A stretch of 64,000 bases of DNA from Minwuiaceae bacterium (GTDB lineage: Bacteria > Pseudomonadota > Alphaproteobacteria > Minwuiales > Minwuiaceae), in contig JANQEE010000017.1 of NCBI GenBank assembly GCA_028278525.1, positions 1 to 64,000 on the forward strand, read 5' to 3'. A program made the translations under genes and the position numbers. Below, piece by piece: positions 40,851 through 49,726 of the stretch. A model generated the notes under the pieces. The model had not been told where the DNA came from. It saw only the letters and a program-made list of their open reading frames with translations, and ran no database searches. Position 1 is the stretch's first letter. Every line of letters begins with the position of its first letter.

Positions 40851-42146
40851 ATGAGCCTTAGGTCGACTGCGCCCATTTCCACGTCGTCTTTCGCCGATGA
40901 TCGCAACGAAATCGTCGACAGATTTCGCCATGTCCGGGCCCGCACCGAAGAACTCGCGGCGCATTTGCCGCCGGAAGACCAGGTCGTGCAATCGATGGAG
41001 GATGCCAGTCCGGTCAAATGGCATCTGGCGCATACCACCTGGTTTTTCGAACAGTTCCTGCTGGTGCCGAACCTCGCCGGCTACCGGGTGTTCGACCCCG
41101 ACTACGCCTTTCTGTTCAACTCTTACTACGAGGCGATGGGCGCCCGCCATGCCAGGCCGCGCCGGGGCATGCTGACGCGGCCGACCGTTTCCGAGGTGGC
41201 CGAGTTCCGCGGCCACGTCACCGCCGGCATGCTTGAGTTGGCGGAAATCTGCGATGACACCACATGGTCCGAACTGGCGCCCCTGATCGAACTCGGCTGC
41301 AGCCATGAGCAGCAGCACCAGGAGTTGCTGCTGACCGACTTGCTGCACGCCTTCTCCTGCAACCCGCTTAAGCCGGCCTATCAACCGTACCGCTCCGCGC
41401 CCGCCGCGGAACCGGCCGATATGCGGTGGATCGAGTTCGACGGCGGCATTCGTGAGATCGGCCATCGCGGCGACGGGTTCGCCTTCGATTGCGAGGGCCC
41501 GCGCCATCGCGTTCTGATCGAACCGTACCGCCTTGCATCCCGGCCGGTCACCAATAGAGAATGGAAGGCGTTCGTCGCCGACGACGCCTATAACCGCGCC
41601 GATCTTTGGTTGTCGGACGGTTGGGCGACGGTGCAGCGGGAAGGCTGGCAGGCGCCGATCTATTGGGAAAAGCGGGGTTCCGACTGGTGGTCGATGACCC
41701 TTGCGGGCCTGCAGAAGCTGGAAGACGACGCGCCGATCACCCAGATCAGTTTCTACGAAGCCGACGCCTATGCCCGCTGGGCCGACCGGCGCCTACCCAC
41801 GGAAGCAGAATGGGAAGTCGCGTCGGAGAGCGTTGACCTGTCGGGCAACACCGCCGGGACCGGGTTCCTGCGTCCGACCGTCGCCGATGGATCCGACAAT
41901 GGGCTGCTACAGATGTGCGGCGATGTCTGGGAGTGGACGCAGACACCCTACGCGCCCTATCCCGGCTTCCGGCCGCCGGCGGGCGCGGTCGGCGAATACA
42001 ACGGAAAGTTCATGTGCAATCAGATGGTCTTGCGCGGCGGGTCTTGCGTTACCCCCGACGATCATCTGCGCCGAACCTATCGCAACTTCTTTTATCCGCA
42101 TCAGCGCTGGCAGTTCTCCGGATTGCGCCTGGCCGAAGACGCCTAA
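40851..42146 (+). CDS. egtB: ergothioneine biosynthesis protein EgtB
   Basis: A 431-residue non-haem iron sulfoxide synthase that joins hercynine to cysteine or gamma-glutamylcysteine. The N-terminal DinB-like bundle supplies the iron ligands: H61 in KWHLAHTTWFFE and H152/H156 in SHEQQHQELLL. The C-terminal FGE/SUMF1-type domain shows EWKAFV, RLPTEAEWEVA, DVWEWTQTPY, LRGGSCVTP and FSGLRLAED. EgtB usually pairs with the histidine methyltransferase EgtD, but no egtD is adjacent. A repeat element begins directly after its stop codon. Confidence 0.9.
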   Translation: MSLRSTAPISTSSFADDRNEIVDRFRHVRARTEELAAHLPPEDQVVQSMEDASPVKWHLAHTTWFFEQFLLVPNLAGYRVFDPDYAFLFNSYYEAMGARHARPRRGMLTRPTVSEVAEFRGHVTAGMLELAEICDDTTWSELAPLIELGCSHEQQHQELLLTDLLHAFSCNPLKPAYQPYRSAPAAEPADMRWIEFDGGIREIGHRGDGFAFDCEGPRHRVLIEPYRLASRPVTNREWKAFVADDAYNRADLWLSDGWATVQREGWQAPIYWEKRGSDWWSMTLAGLQKLEDDAPITQISFYEADAYARWADRRLPTEAEWEVASESVDLSGNTAGTGFLRPTVADGSDNGLLQMCGDVWEWTQTPYAPYPGFRPPAGAVGEYNGKFMCNQMVLRGGSCVTPDDHLRRTYRNFFYPHQRWQFSGLRLAEDA

Positions 42147-42147
42147 C

Positions 42148-42216
42148 AGGCTTCGAAAAAGCAATCGAGCGTTTGCCCGCCGTTCGAGACGGCCCTTCGG
42201 GCCTCCTGAGAGTCTG
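42148..42216. repeat. partial copy of the AACAGGCT...AAAAAG intergenic repeat
   Basis: Beginning at the EgtB stop codon, AACAGGCTTCGAAAAAG and then CGTTTGCCC...TTCGAGACGGCCC...CGGGC...TCCT match in order the larger element at 56508-56674 read on the other strand. The GACGGCCCTTCGGGCC core can form a hairpin. It lies between two convergent genes and might serve as a bidirectional terminator. Confidence 0.65.
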
Positions 42217-42245
42217 GCCGAAAAAGACGCGAGCAAAGCCGATAG

Positions 42246-43460
42246 CTAGGTAACGGCGCTTTCGGCATCGTAGCCGTACAGGCGTTCCTGCCCGGGTGGG
42301 AAACCATGTGGGTATGCGGACTGGTTTTGGCGCAGCTTTTCATCGCGCCGCCGCCGGGCTTCCGGATCCGACATGTGGAACAACTGCTCGGCGTCGCGCG
42401 AAAACTTCTGGACCCAGTTGGCCCGTTCGATCCTGAGCGCCTGGTAGCGCAACAATGCCTGTTCCGGATCGCTTGGGCCGTCCGCCAGACAGCGCGCCAA
42501 AACCCAGGCGTCCTCAATACTCTGTGCGGCGCCCTGTGCGTGATAAGGCAGCATCGAGTGCGCCGCATCCCCCAGCAGCGCAACGCGGCCATCCACCCAC
42601 GACGCTAACGGCTCCCGGTCGTGCAGCGCCCACTTGAACGGCTGATCCGTCGCGCGTATCAGTGCCAGGATCTGCGGGTGCCAACCGGCGAATTCCCGCA
42701 AGACATCCTCGACCCGCCCGGTCGCAGACCAGGATTCGACGCTGTCGCCGTCCGCCGGCACGATCCCAATCCAATTGATCTCCCGCCCACCGGATACGTA
42801 GTAGTGAACCACGCTTCGGTTCGGCCCCCACCAGACGCTGGTCGTCTTCGGAATATCGAACGCGGCGACACTGGCGGCGGGTATCACGCCGCGCCACGCC
42901 GTTGTGCCCGAAAACCGCGGCTCCTCTATATCGAAAAGCACCTTGCGAACGACGGAGTGAATGCCGTCGGCGCCAATCAGGACATCTCCTTCCACCATCG
43001 AGCCATCCGCCAGCGAAACACTGACGCTATCGCCGATCTGCTCAATACCGACGGCCCGGGCGCCCAGTCGAACCCCTTCTTGTCCCATTGTCTCGACAAG
43101 GGCGGCGAGTAGGTCGGCGCGGTGCGCATGATAGTAAGCGGCGCCGAACCGATCGTATGCCGCCGCGCCCAACGGCGTTTCCAGAATCGACGTGCCGTCG
43201 TAGGAACGGACCACGAGGCTTTCCGGCAAGACTCCGAAAGCCGCCAGGTTTTCCTCCAGCCCCAGCCAGTTGAGTACTCGCACGGCGTTAGGGCTGAGCT
43301 GGATTCCGGCGCCGACCGACGTCAAGGCCGACGCCTGCTCCAGAACGGTCACCGCCATGCCGGATCGTCGAAGGCAGAGTGCGGCGGCCATGCCACCGAT
43401 GCCGCAGCCGACGACGATCACCTTTAGCGGCGAATGCGCCGTTGGGCCTGGCCGTATCAC
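42246..43460 (-). CDS. FAD-dependent aromatic monooxygenase coupled to nitrile hydratase genes
   Basis: A 404-residue class A flavin monooxygenase (salicylate/3-hydroxybenzoate hydroxylase type). It has the FAD fingerprint GCGIGGMAAALCLRRSG followed by VLEQ, the GADGIHSVVR (DG) motif, and GDAAHSMLPYHAQGAAQSIEDA (GD motif). The start GTG overlaps the stop of the accessory gene (GTGA at 43457-43460), so translation is coupled. The open frame extends 82 codons further but reads as non-family sequence over that gene. It is the last gene of nitrile hydratase cluster 1, implying an aromatic nitrile or amide route. Confidence 0.88.
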   Translation of the reverse strand: MIRPGPTAHSPLKVIVVGCGIGGMAAALCLRRSGMAVTVLEQASALTSVGAGIQLSPNAVRVLNWLGLEENLAAFGVLPESLVVRSYDGTSILETPLGAAAYDRFGAAYYHAHRADLLAALVETMGQEGVRLGARAVGIEQIGDSVSVSLADGSMVEGDVLIGADGIHSVVRKVLFDIEEPRFSGTTAWRGVIPAASVAAFDIPKTTSVWWGPNRSVVHYYVSGGREINWIGIVPADGDSVESWSATGRVEDVLREFAGWHPQILALIRATDQPFKWALHDREPLASWVDGRVALLGDAAHSMLPYHAQGAAQSIEDAWVLARCLADGPSDPEQALLRYQALRIERANWVQKFSRDAEQLFHMSDPEARRRRDEKLRQNQSAYPHGFPPGQERLYGYDAESAVT

Positions 43461-43837
43461 GCCCCGTCGGCACCCCGCGCAATCCGGTCCAGCAGGATCG
43501 GCTCGCCATGCGGAGTCGCCTTCGCGGCACGGTCCCAGGCGTCCTTGCGGTCGGAAAGGTCGGCCGCCGTCGTCAGTCCCTTGTCGGTGGCAATGCGTTC
43601 CAGGGCGGTGAGCCAATAGGTGTAGTAGGTCTCGCCGGTGTCGGGCTCGCCCCGGTCGCGCGCCGCCGCGATCTCCGCCGCCAAGTAATCGGCCCATTCC
43701 TTCCACGTGAAATGACCCGCCTCGTAGAGTTTGACGGTCATGGCGAAGGCCTGCGCCTCCCAGGGTTCCTTGAAGACCGGGCCCTCCTTATCGGTCGGCA
43801 GAACCGGAAGAGCATCGAGATCGGGCAATGCGGACAT
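43457..43837 (-). CDS. nitrile hydratase accessory (activator) protein
   Basis: A 126-residue protein homologous to the N-terminal part of the nitrile hydratase beta subunit. Blocks present are FKEPWEAQAFAMTVKLYEAG (about residues 22-41), WADYLAAEIA and GETYYTYWLTALERI. Known relatives are metallochaperones that help insert cobalt into the alpha subunit by subunit exchange. It follows the beta C-terminal gene by 12 bases. The second nitrile hydratase cluster in this window has no such gene, so this one may serve both. Confidence 0.85.
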   Translation of the reverse strand: MSALPDLDALPVLPTDKEGPVFKEPWEAQAFAMTVKLYEAGHFTWKEWADYLAAEIAAARDRGEPDTGETYYTYWLTALERIATDKGLTTAADLSDRKDAWDRAAKATPHGEPILLDRIARGADGA

Positions 43838-43849
43838 GCGAAGGCCTCC

Positions 43850-44206
43850 TTAGCCGTCGGCCGGGTCGAGGTGGTCGTCCCAGAGGTCGATGTAGATCTT
43901 GTCGCGCGGCGATGCGTCGGCGCCCCAAAGCTCGCGCGCCGTGAACAGGACGCTGTAGCAATGCTGCGGTTTCGGATCTCCGGTGTTGGCATGGGTATCG
44001 GGGAAGATAAACACCCCGTGGTCCCGGTCGATGACGCCCTGCCGGCCACGCGCATATCTCGGCAGACGGGTATGGCCCAGCGGATTGATGTTACGCGTCA
44101 CCACCCTGTCGCCCGGTGCGAACCGCGCCGGCACGTCCGCATCGACGCGGGCGCTGCCGCCCCTCCGCAGGGTTTCGGTGACTTTGTCGGCTTGCAGGAC
44201 AGGCAT
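43850..44206 (-). CDS. nitrile hydratase beta subunit, C-terminal half (cluster 1)
   Basis: A 118-residue SH3-like barrel protein matching the C-terminal half of nitrile hydratase beta: FAPGDRVVTRNINPLGHTRL, PRYARGRQG, DRDHGVFIFPDTHA, YSVLFTARELWG and IYIDLWDDHLDP. The HTRLPRYxRG block contains an arginine conserved near the metal site of the alpha subunit. Its ATG overlaps the stop of the N-terminal half (TAATG). The two together equal one normal beta subunit of about 220 residues, the arrangement known from thiocyanate hydrolase and toyocamycin nitrile hydratase. Confidence 0.9.
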   Translation of the reverse strand: MPVLQADKVTETLRRGGSARVDADVPARFAPGDRVVTRNINPLGHTRLPRYARGRQGVIDRDHGVFIFPDTHANTGDPKPQHCYSVLFTARELWGADASPRDKIYIDLWDDHLDPADG

Positions 44207-44517
44207 TACTTGGCGCCTCCCAGGATCTCTTGTTCGCGGCTTTCGATTTCCTCGGCCGTGACGAAGCCGTGCTCGATCAGCAGTTGCTCCAGCCCGTGCA
44301 GCCAATGCTCGTAGTAGCTGGTTCCCAGATAGACGGCAGGATCCGATTTTTCCCGCGCGAGACGGGACATATCCAGGTTCCAGGCGCCGTGCGCGCCCAT
44401 GGCCAACGTAATCGCGAAGGCCCGCCGCTCCCATTCCGCGTGGAAGACGGGTTCGTTCTCCTCCGGGTCGATCGGGCCCAGGCCATGCATACCGCCCATG
44501 TCATGCGCACCGTTCAT
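44206..44517 (-). CDS. nitrile hydratase beta subunit, N-terminal half (cluster 1)
   Basis: A 103-residue protein matching the N-terminal half of nitrile hydratase beta: MNGAHDMGGMHGLGPI, EPVFHAEWERRAFAITLAM (residues about 22-40), and SYYEHWLHGLEQLL (about residues 67-80). The first block and WERR are classical beta-subunit signatures. It stops exactly where the C-terminal half begins, so the beta chain is made as two polypeptides. CGGAGG precedes the ATG. It lies 34 bases after the alpha subunit gene. Confidence 0.9.
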   Translation of the reverse strand: MNGAHDMGGMHGLGPIDPEENEPVFHAEWERRAFAITLAMGAHGAWNLDMSRLAREKSDPAVYLGTSYYEHWLHGLEQLLIEHGFVTAEEIESREQEILGGAK

Positions 44518-44551
44518 CGCCTGATCTTCCTCCGTTCCCCGTGCACGGTCA

Positions 44552-45160
44552 TCATTTCGGCTGAAGGGCCAAACCGGTGCCGATCATGGAATCCCGCGTC
44601 ACAAGCTCGGCCAACGCCTCCTCGCTCATGCCATCGGTCCCGGCCGGGCGTTCCGGCAGGACCAGGTAGCGAAGTTCCGCGGTGCTGTCCCAGACGCGAA
44701 CCTCCACATCGTCGTCCAGAACCAGTCCGAACTCCGCCATCACGCCGCGCGGATCGATCACCGCACGGGACCGGTAGGGGGCCGCCTTGTACCAGACGGG
44801 CGGCAGGCCAAGCACCGGCCACGGGTAACAGGAGCAAAGCGTGCAGACGACGAGGTTGTGCACCGAAGGCGTGTTCTCCAACACAACCATGTCCTCGCCC
44901 TGTCGGCCGGTATAGCCAAGCTCCGCGATCGCCGAGGACCCGTCTTCCAACAGACGCTTCTTGTAATCCGGGTCGGTCCAGGCACGAGCGACGACCCGTG
45001 CGCCGTTCCGGGGCCCGACCTTGTTTTCATAGGTCTCGATCAGGATGTCCAGCGCGGCCGGATCGACCAGGCCCTTCTCGGTCAGCAGGGATTCCAATGC
45101 CTTGACCCGGAGCTCGGTCGGGCTGAGAGAACTGTCATGCTGGTGGTCGTGGCCTGTCAT
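44552..45160 (-). CDS. nitrile hydratase alpha subunit, cobalt type (cluster 1)
   Basis: A 202-residue alpha subunit. The metal-binding claw VCTLCSC is at residues 105-111; Thr in the second position marks the cobalt type, and the flanking cysteines are those oxidised to sulfinic and sulfenic acid in characterised enzymes. The rest follows the family: [61 protein letters not shown]. The His-rich N-terminus (GHDHQHD) might help with metal capture. It heads the cluster 1 operon with a GGAGAGG site, and hydrates nitriles to amides. Confidence 0.92.
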   Translation of the reverse strand: MTGHDHQHDSSLSPTELRVKALESLLTEKGLVDPAALDILIETYENKVGPRNGARVVARAWTDPDYKKRLLEDGSSAIAELGYTGRQGEDMVVLENTPSVHNLVVCTLCSCYPWPVLGLPPVWYKAAPYRSRAVIDPRGVMAEFGLVLDDDVEVRVWDSTAELRYLVLPERPAGTDGMSEEALAELVTRDSMIGTGLALQPK

Positions 45161-45310
45161 TGTCCTCTCCGCGATACTTGGTCTTTCAAGCGTAGCAGAG
45201 ATGACCTATGGACCGAAACCACCCGGGAACAGCCCGGCGGGATTCAGCAATGGCGAGGCGCGTTAAAAAAGCGGCTCGGTGCAAGCTCAGGCCCCGCCGG
45301 CGTGGCTGGT

Positions 45311-46126
45311 TTATCGGAACAGCGCAAGCAGGTTGGTTGGCCCGGCATTGGCGATGGACAGCGATTGTATGCCCAACTGACTCTTGACGCTCAGCGCCTG
45401 GGATCTGGCACTCTCGGCCGCCAAGTCGGCGTCCACCAGGTTACCGATACCCGCCCGCAACCCGTCGCTCAACTGACTGACGAACAGGGAATGGATGTCC
45501 AGGCTCTTGCCGCGCGTTCCCAGTCGGGCAAGCTTCTGATTGACCTCGATCGAGGCCGCTTCGATGGCGGCCAGCGCGATGGCGCTGGCAGTCGTCGAAT
45601 TCAGCGATATCGTTTGAATGTTGAGTTCCGTTACCGTCATCAATTGCGCGGAAACCGTAAAAATATCGCCGTCCGGGTTCGCGATGACGGTGATATCGGT
45701 TGCCGAGACGCCGATCAGGTTGGTGCCCCCGAATTCCGCGTTGACCACGATGTTGTCGATCTGGTCGCGCAATGCGGCGAAGTCCAATTGCAGCGCCGTG
45801 CGGCTGGCCGTGTCCAGGCTTTGGTCCAAAGCGGCCACCGCCTTTTCCTTCATTTCCAGGATCAGATCGGAAATCGAGGTGCCGGCCGCAATGGCGACGT
45901 CGATTATGCTGACCGCGCCATTGAGTCCGGTGGCCACGGCGCCCAGTCCGGAGACCTCGCCCCGCATGTTCTGGGAAATGGAATAGATGGCGTCGTCGTC
46001 GGATGGCCGGCCGACCTTCAACCCGGTGGTTATGCGCGACTGAACCTCGTCGGCTTCGCGCCCGGTGGCGTTGAGCACCTGCAGGGCTGCCAGCGCGGCG
46101 GCATTGGTGTTGACAGACGAAACCAT
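45311..46126 (-). CDS. flagellin
   Basis: A 271-residue flagellin. The N-terminal helix starts MVSSVNTNAAALAALQVLN and continues RITTGLKVGRPSDDDA; the C-terminal helix reads DADLAAESARSQALSVKSQL then SIANAGPTNLLALF, both canonical D0/D1 blocks. The central D2/D3 region is short, as in many alphaproteobacteria. A GGAGG site precedes the ATG at 46126. A sigma-54 promoter lies at 46192-46210. No other filament gene is nearby except fliG across the divergent region. Confidence 0.93.
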   Translation of the reverse strand: MVSSVNTNAAALAALQVLNATGREADEVQSRITTGLKVGRPSDDDAIYSISQNMRGEVSGLGAVATGLNGAVSIIDVAIAAGTSISDLILEMKEKAVAALDQSLDTASRTALQLDFAALRDQIDNIVVNAEFGGTNLIGVSATDITVIANPDGDIFTVSAQLMTVTELNIQTISLNSTTASAIALAAIEAASIEVNQKLARLGTRGKSLDIHSLFVSQLSDGLRAGIGNLVDADLAAESARSQALSVKSQLGIQSLSIANAGPTNLLALFR

Positions 46127-46191
46127 CGTTGATCGCTCCTCCGCAATCGAGGCGGCCGCGAACATCGGTGCGCCTCAAGACAGAGCGAAAC

Positions 46192-46210
46192 ACGCAAATC
46201 ACATGCCAAT
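46192..46210 (-). promoter_or_regulatory. sigma-54 promoter of the flagellin gene
   Basis: On the minus strand TTGGCATGTGATTTGC matches the sigma-54 consensus TGGCAYG-N4-TTGC, with the invariant GG (46206-46207) and GC (46194-46195) separated by exactly 10 bases. Transcription would start near 46181, giving a leader of about 55 bases before the flagellin ATG. Class III flagellar genes in alphaproteobacteria are often sigma-54 dependent, activated by FlbD-type proteins; no such site or gene was identified here. Confidence 0.8.
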
Positions 46211-46281
46211 ATATTACTTTAGGATACCGGTGTAACATATTGATTTTTATAAATTCAATCGAAACGCCGTTATTCGGCAAA

Positions 46282-46315
46282 GTGGGCAGGAAATGCCCAC
46301 TGGGCGATATCCGCC
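46282..46315. repeat. adjacent hairpins between flagellin and fliG
   Basis: GTGGGCA-GGAAA-TGCCCAC (46282-46300) is a perfect 7-bp stem with a five-base loop. It is followed immediately by GGGCG-ATATC-CGCCC (46302-46316). Both lie in the divergent region upstream of fliG and might be protein binding sites or an mRNA leader structure. No T run follows, so a terminator role is unlikely. Confidence 0.45.
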
Positions 46316-46468
46316 CGGTTTCCGCCCGCCATCGAAGGACAAGACAGCGCGCCATTAAGGCGCGATTTACCAAGCCCGGGCATGATCGGCCTCAAGGGTA
46401 GTGTCGGCTGGGATCGGGCCCTCCCGCCCGCTCATCGTCGACCCGACCCACGGTGGTAAAAAAAGATA

Positions 46469-47485
46469 ATGGCGAACGCGATGGAATATCGTGGTCTTAC
46501 GGGGCCTCAGAAGGCCGGCATTCTCATGCTTTCTCTCGGCGAGGATCATTCCGCCAAGCTGTGGGAGATGCTCGACGACGAGGAAATCAAAGAGCTATCG
46601 CAAACCATGGCCAATCTCGGCAGCGTCAACGCCGAGGTGATCGAGAAACTGGCGGTCGAATTCGCCGGCAAGATGACCTCCGGCGGGTCGCTGGTCGGGA
46701 CCTTCGAAAGCACGGAGCGGCTGCTGAGGAAAGCGCTCTCCGGCGACCGTGTCGAGATCATTATGGAGGAGATTCGCGGTCCCGCCGGCCGAACCATGTG
46801 GGACAAGCTGGCGAACGTCAACGAATCGATCCTCGGCAACTACCTGAAGAACGAATATCCGCAGACGGTGGCCGTCGTGCTGTCGAAAATCAAGCCGGAC
46901 CACGCGGCGCGGGTGCTGACCGAGCTGCCCGAGGACTTCACGCTCGAGGTGATCACCCGCATGCTCCGCATGGAGAACGTGCAAAAAGAGGTGCTCGACA
47001 AGATCGAGGACACGCTGCGCCTGGAGTTCATGAGCAATCTGGCGCGCACCAATCGGCGCGACCCGCACGAACTGATGGCCGAGATTTTCAACAATCTGGA
47101 TCGAACCACGGAAAATCGATTCACGTCGGCGCTGGAAGAACGCAACCGCGAGTCCGCCGAGCGGATCAAAGCGCTGATGTTCACCTTCGAAGACCTCGCC
47201 CAGCTCGATCCGGCCGGCGTCCAGACCATGCTGCGGGTGGTCGAGAAGGACAAGCTGGCCATGGCACTGAAAGGCGCCTCGGACAGCCTGCGCGATCTGT
47301 TCTTCTCCAACATGTCCGAGCGCGCCGGCAAGATCCTGCGCGAGGATATGGAGGCGATGGGCCCGGTTCGCCTCAAGGATGTCGAGGGCTCGCAAATGGA
47401 GATGGTCAACCTGGCCAAAGACCTCGCCGCCAAGGGCGAGATTGTGCTGGCCGAGGGCGGCGCCGACGACGAACTGGTCTACTGA
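46469..47485 (+). CDS. fliG: flagellar motor switch protein FliG
   Basis: A 338-residue rotor protein. The N-terminal domain that binds FliF reads [20 protein letters not shown]; the middle domain has [20 protein letters not shown] (an EHPQ-type motif with Tyr, about residues 130-149); the C-terminal domain bears the charged torque helix [20 protein letters not shown] (about residues 275-300). Length equals the family norm. Usually fliG sits between fliF and fliH; here it stands with flagellin only, so the rest of the flagellar operon must be elsewhere or this is a second copy. Confidence 0.93.
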   Translation: MANAMEYRGLTGPQKAGILMLSLGEDHSAKLWEMLDDEEIKELSQTMANLGSVNAEVIEKLAVEFAGKMTSGGSLVGTFESTERLLRKALSGDRVEIIMEEIRGPAGRTMWDKLANVNESILGNYLKNEYPQTVAVVLSKIKPDHAARVLTELPEDFTLEVITRMLRMENVQKEVLDKIEDTLRLEFMSNLARTNRRDPHELMAEIFNNLDRTTENRFTSALEERNRESAERIKALMFTFEDLAQLDPAGVQTMLRVVEKDKLAMALKGASDSLRDLFFSNMSERAGKILREDMEAMGPVRLKDVEGSQMEMVNLAKDLAAKGEIVLAEGGADDELVY

Positions 47486-47574
47486 CCGGACTGTCGCAAT
47501 TCCACGCTCTTAACGACTTGAGAACGAAACCGAGTTAAACAGGCGATCTAAATCGCCCATAGGTGGAGCAGTTG

Positions 47575-47973
47575 ATGCCGGTTTACGAGCAGATGGACGA
47601 GGGCGAGAAGAGCTTTGTCGACAAGCTGTTCGACACCTGCGCGCCGTTGAGCTGGCGGGAGCGGCATCTGGTATTCAATCATATCGCCGAGACCGCCTAC
47701 GAGCGGCTGTGCCGCGAAGCGGACGCCCAACAGGCGGAAGACCGCCTCAACGAAGCGATGTCGCTGACCATTGCCGCCGTTCTGGAGAAATTCGCGGTCG
47801 ACGCGTGCGCGGACGGCTGGTGCGCCGTGCATCTGATGTTTTCGGCCCGCGAGGACCATCGCGACCTGGGCAAACGCTGGGCCGCCGAAAACGAGGCGCA
47901 GTGGGAAACCGTACTCAAGGAAATTACCGCCGCGGTCGGCGCCAACGCGGCGCACGCCTCTTCCGGCCACTGA
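47575..47973 (+). CDS. hypothetical protein downstream of fliG
   Basis: A 132-residue, mostly helical acidic protein with no signal peptide: VYEQMDEGEKSFVDKLFDTC at the N-terminus, a WRERHLVFNHIAETAYERLC helix (about residues 27-46), and an Ala-rich C-terminus with His. AGGTGGAG precedes the ATG at 47575; a GTG 12 bases upstream is in frame. I do not recognise a family. Following fliG by 90 bases, it may belong to the same transcript. Confidence 0.6.
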   Translation: MPVYEQMDEGEKSFVDKLFDTCAPLSWRERHLVFNHIAETAYERLCREADAQQAEDRLNEAMSLTIAAVLEKFAVDACADGWCAVHLMFSAREDHRDLGKRWAAENEAQWETVLKEITAAVGANAAHASSGH

Positions 47974-47983
47974 CGGAGCCGCT

Positions 47984-48529
47984 CTAGTTCGGCGGGCGTG
48001 GCGCCGGCACGGTCGCGACGCTGGCTTCGCCGGCATCGTCCGTCAGGGACATGGCGATCTTCCAGTCACCGCCATCGCGCCGATAGGCCGCCCGATCCGG
48101 CACTCTGATCTTCGCCAGGGTGCGGCGGTACTCAAGCACCTTGCCGCCCCCGCCGCCCAACGGGAAGCCGAGCCCGACGCCCAGCGAGACGCCGCTTCGG
48201 CTGCCGCCCCCGCCGCCGACGCCGACACCGACGCTGGAGCCGCCGACGCCGGACGTCCGGTCGCGCACGAGTTCGCGCGTAAGCTCGAACGCGGAAACCG
48301 AAACCCCGGCCGGACCCAGCAAGTCAACCTTCTCGACCCGGTAATGCTTGGCGGGATCGCGAACCTCCAGCGTGATGACGTCGCCCGACAACCGGGCGTT
48401 CCAGTCAAGCTGCGGTTGAGCGGCATCGGCGGTCGCCTGTGCGGCCGTCGGCGTCACGGTCTTGGTTTCTTTCGCGGCACAGCCGGCCGCAAGCAACGCA
48501 ATTGCCGCAAGCATCGTCATCGATTTCAT
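47984..48529 (-). CDS. lipoprotein of unknown function
   Basis: A 181-residue putative lipoprotein: lipobox LLAAGC with Cys17 after the hydrophobic core. The mature part has an Ala-rich linker, a LDWNARLSGDVITLEVRDPA strand block, a glycine/valine-rich stretch (about residues 97-120, GGSSVGVGVGGGGG) and a C-terminal YRRDGGDWKIAMSLTD segment. It is probably an outer-membrane-attached protein with a flexible glycine linker. No function is known. It converges with the preceding gene, 10 bases apart. Confidence 0.7.
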   Translation of the reverse strand: MKSMTMLAAIALLAAGCAAKETKTVTPTAAQATADAAQPQLDWNARLSGDVITLEVRDPAKHYRVEKVDLLGPAGVSVSAFELTRELVRDRTSGVGGSSVGVGVGGGGGSRSGVSLGVGLGFPLGGGGGKVLEYRRTLAKIRVPDRAAYRRDGGDWKIAMSLTDDAGEASVATVPAPRPPN

Positions 48530-48763
48530 GGTCGGGCAATCCAGTCAGCAAAACGACAGCCGCCAATGTAACGCGCATGCCGTGCAAACGGTACCAGCGC
48601 TACCGATCAAGTTGGGACCGACACAATCAGTTGCCGTTCAATTCATCGCGATTTCGACGGGAACACTGCAACGCACCGCCCTTTTTCTTTAGGGCCGCTA
48701 TTGAACTCACTTCGGGAAACCGCAATCATTAACGACCTCGTCGATCGCTGGGAGGGAATTCCG

Positions 48764-49372
48764 ATGAGCCACGATCATGATCACGGCAGCTCCATGTCCG
48801 ATACGGCCCTGCGGGTGAAAGCCCTGGAATCGCTTCTTTCCGAGAAGGGTTTGGTCGACACCGAGGCAATGGACGAGCTGGTTGAGACCTACGAGCACAA
48901 GGTCGGACCGCGCAACGGCGCGGAGGTCGTCGCAAAGGCCTGGACCGATCCGGCCTACAAGGATCGCCTGCTTGGCGACGCCACCGCGGCGATAGCCGAG
49001 CTCGGCTATTCCGGCGTGCAGGGAGAGGACATGGTCGTCGTGGAAAACACCCCCGACGTCCACAACATCGTCGTCTGCACGCTGTGCTCCTGCTACCCGT
49101 GGCCGACGCTCGGCCTGCCGCCGGTCTGGTACAAAAGCGCGCCGTACCGGTCGCGGGTGGTGCGCGACCCGCGCGGCGTCCTGGAAGAGTTCGGCGTTAG
49201 TTTGCCGGCGGGTAAACAGGTCCGCGTCTGGGACAGCAACGCAGAGCTGCGGTACCTGGTGTTGCCGGAACGCCCGGCCGGCACGGAAGACATGTCCGAG
49301 GAAGAGCTGGCCGGCCTTGTGACGCGCGATTCCATGATCGGGACGGCAGTCGTCGAGAGACCGGCAGGCTGA
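48764..49372 (+). CDS. nitrile hydratase alpha subunit, cobalt type (cluster 2)
   Basis: A 202-residue paralogue of the cluster 1 alpha subunit, roughly three quarters identical by eye. It keeps the cobalt-type claw VCTLCSC, the [11 protein letters not shown] and [19 protein letters not shown] blocks and the [21 protein letters not shown] end. The N-terminus is again His-rich (SHDHDHG). GGGAGGGAATTCCG precedes the ATG at 48764. It opens a plus-strand operon with the two beta-half genes and an AhpD-like gene. Differences at the surface (DAT vs EDG, AGKQ vs DDDV) suggest a different substrate or partner preference. Confidence 0.92.
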   Translation: MSHDHDHGSSMSDTALRVKALESLLSEKGLVDTEAMDELVETYEHKVGPRNGAEVVAKAWTDPAYKDRLLGDATAAIAELGYSGVQGEDMVVVENTPDVHNIVVCTLCSCYPWPTLGLPPVWYKSAPYRSRVVRDPRGVLEEFGVSLPAGKQVRVWDSNAELRYLVLPERPAGTEDMSEEELAGLVTRDSMIGTAVVERPAG

Positions 49373-49414
49373 TCCGAAACGGACCGACGCCAGAAGTTTA
49401 AGGGGAGGACGACA

Positions 49415-49726
49415 ATGAACGGCATCCATGATCTCGGCGGCATGGACGGCTTGGGCCCCGTTATACGCGAGGACAATGAGCCGGTGTTTCACGAAGAGTG
49501 GGAACGCCGCATGTTCGCGCTGTTCATCTCGGCGTTCGCGGGCGGGCATTTCAATGTCGACATGTTCCGCCACGCGATCGAAAAGATGGACCCGGTCCAC
49601 TACCTGGAATCCAGTTACTACGAACACTGGCTGGCGGCGATCGAAGATATCCTGATCGCCGACGGTTCGATCACAAAAGCCGAACTGGAGGCCAGAATGG
49701 CAGATCTGGCGAAGGAGGCAGCATAA
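49415..49726 (+). CDS. nitrile hydratase beta subunit, N-terminal half (cluster 2)
   Basis: A 103-residue protein parallel to the cluster 1 N-terminal half: MNGIHDLGGMDGLGPVI, EPVFHEEWERRMFALF, SYYEHWLAAIEDIL. It lacks the C-terminal barrel, which is encoded next with a one-base overlap (TAATG at 49724-49728). The same split in both clusters shows the beta gene was divided before the clusters duplicated. GGGGAGG precedes the ATG. Confidence 0.9.
   Translation: MNGIHDLGGMDGLGPVIREDNEPVFHEEWERRMFALFISAFAGGHFNVDMFRHAIEKMDPVHYLESSYYEHWLAAIEDILIADGSITKAELEARMADLAKEAA

Noticed and set aside
43460-43706. 82-codon N-terminal extension of the flavin monooxygenase
   Set aside because: It overlaps the accessory gene in another frame and reads as Arg/Gly-rich non-family sequence; the GTG at 43460 begins the FAD fold.
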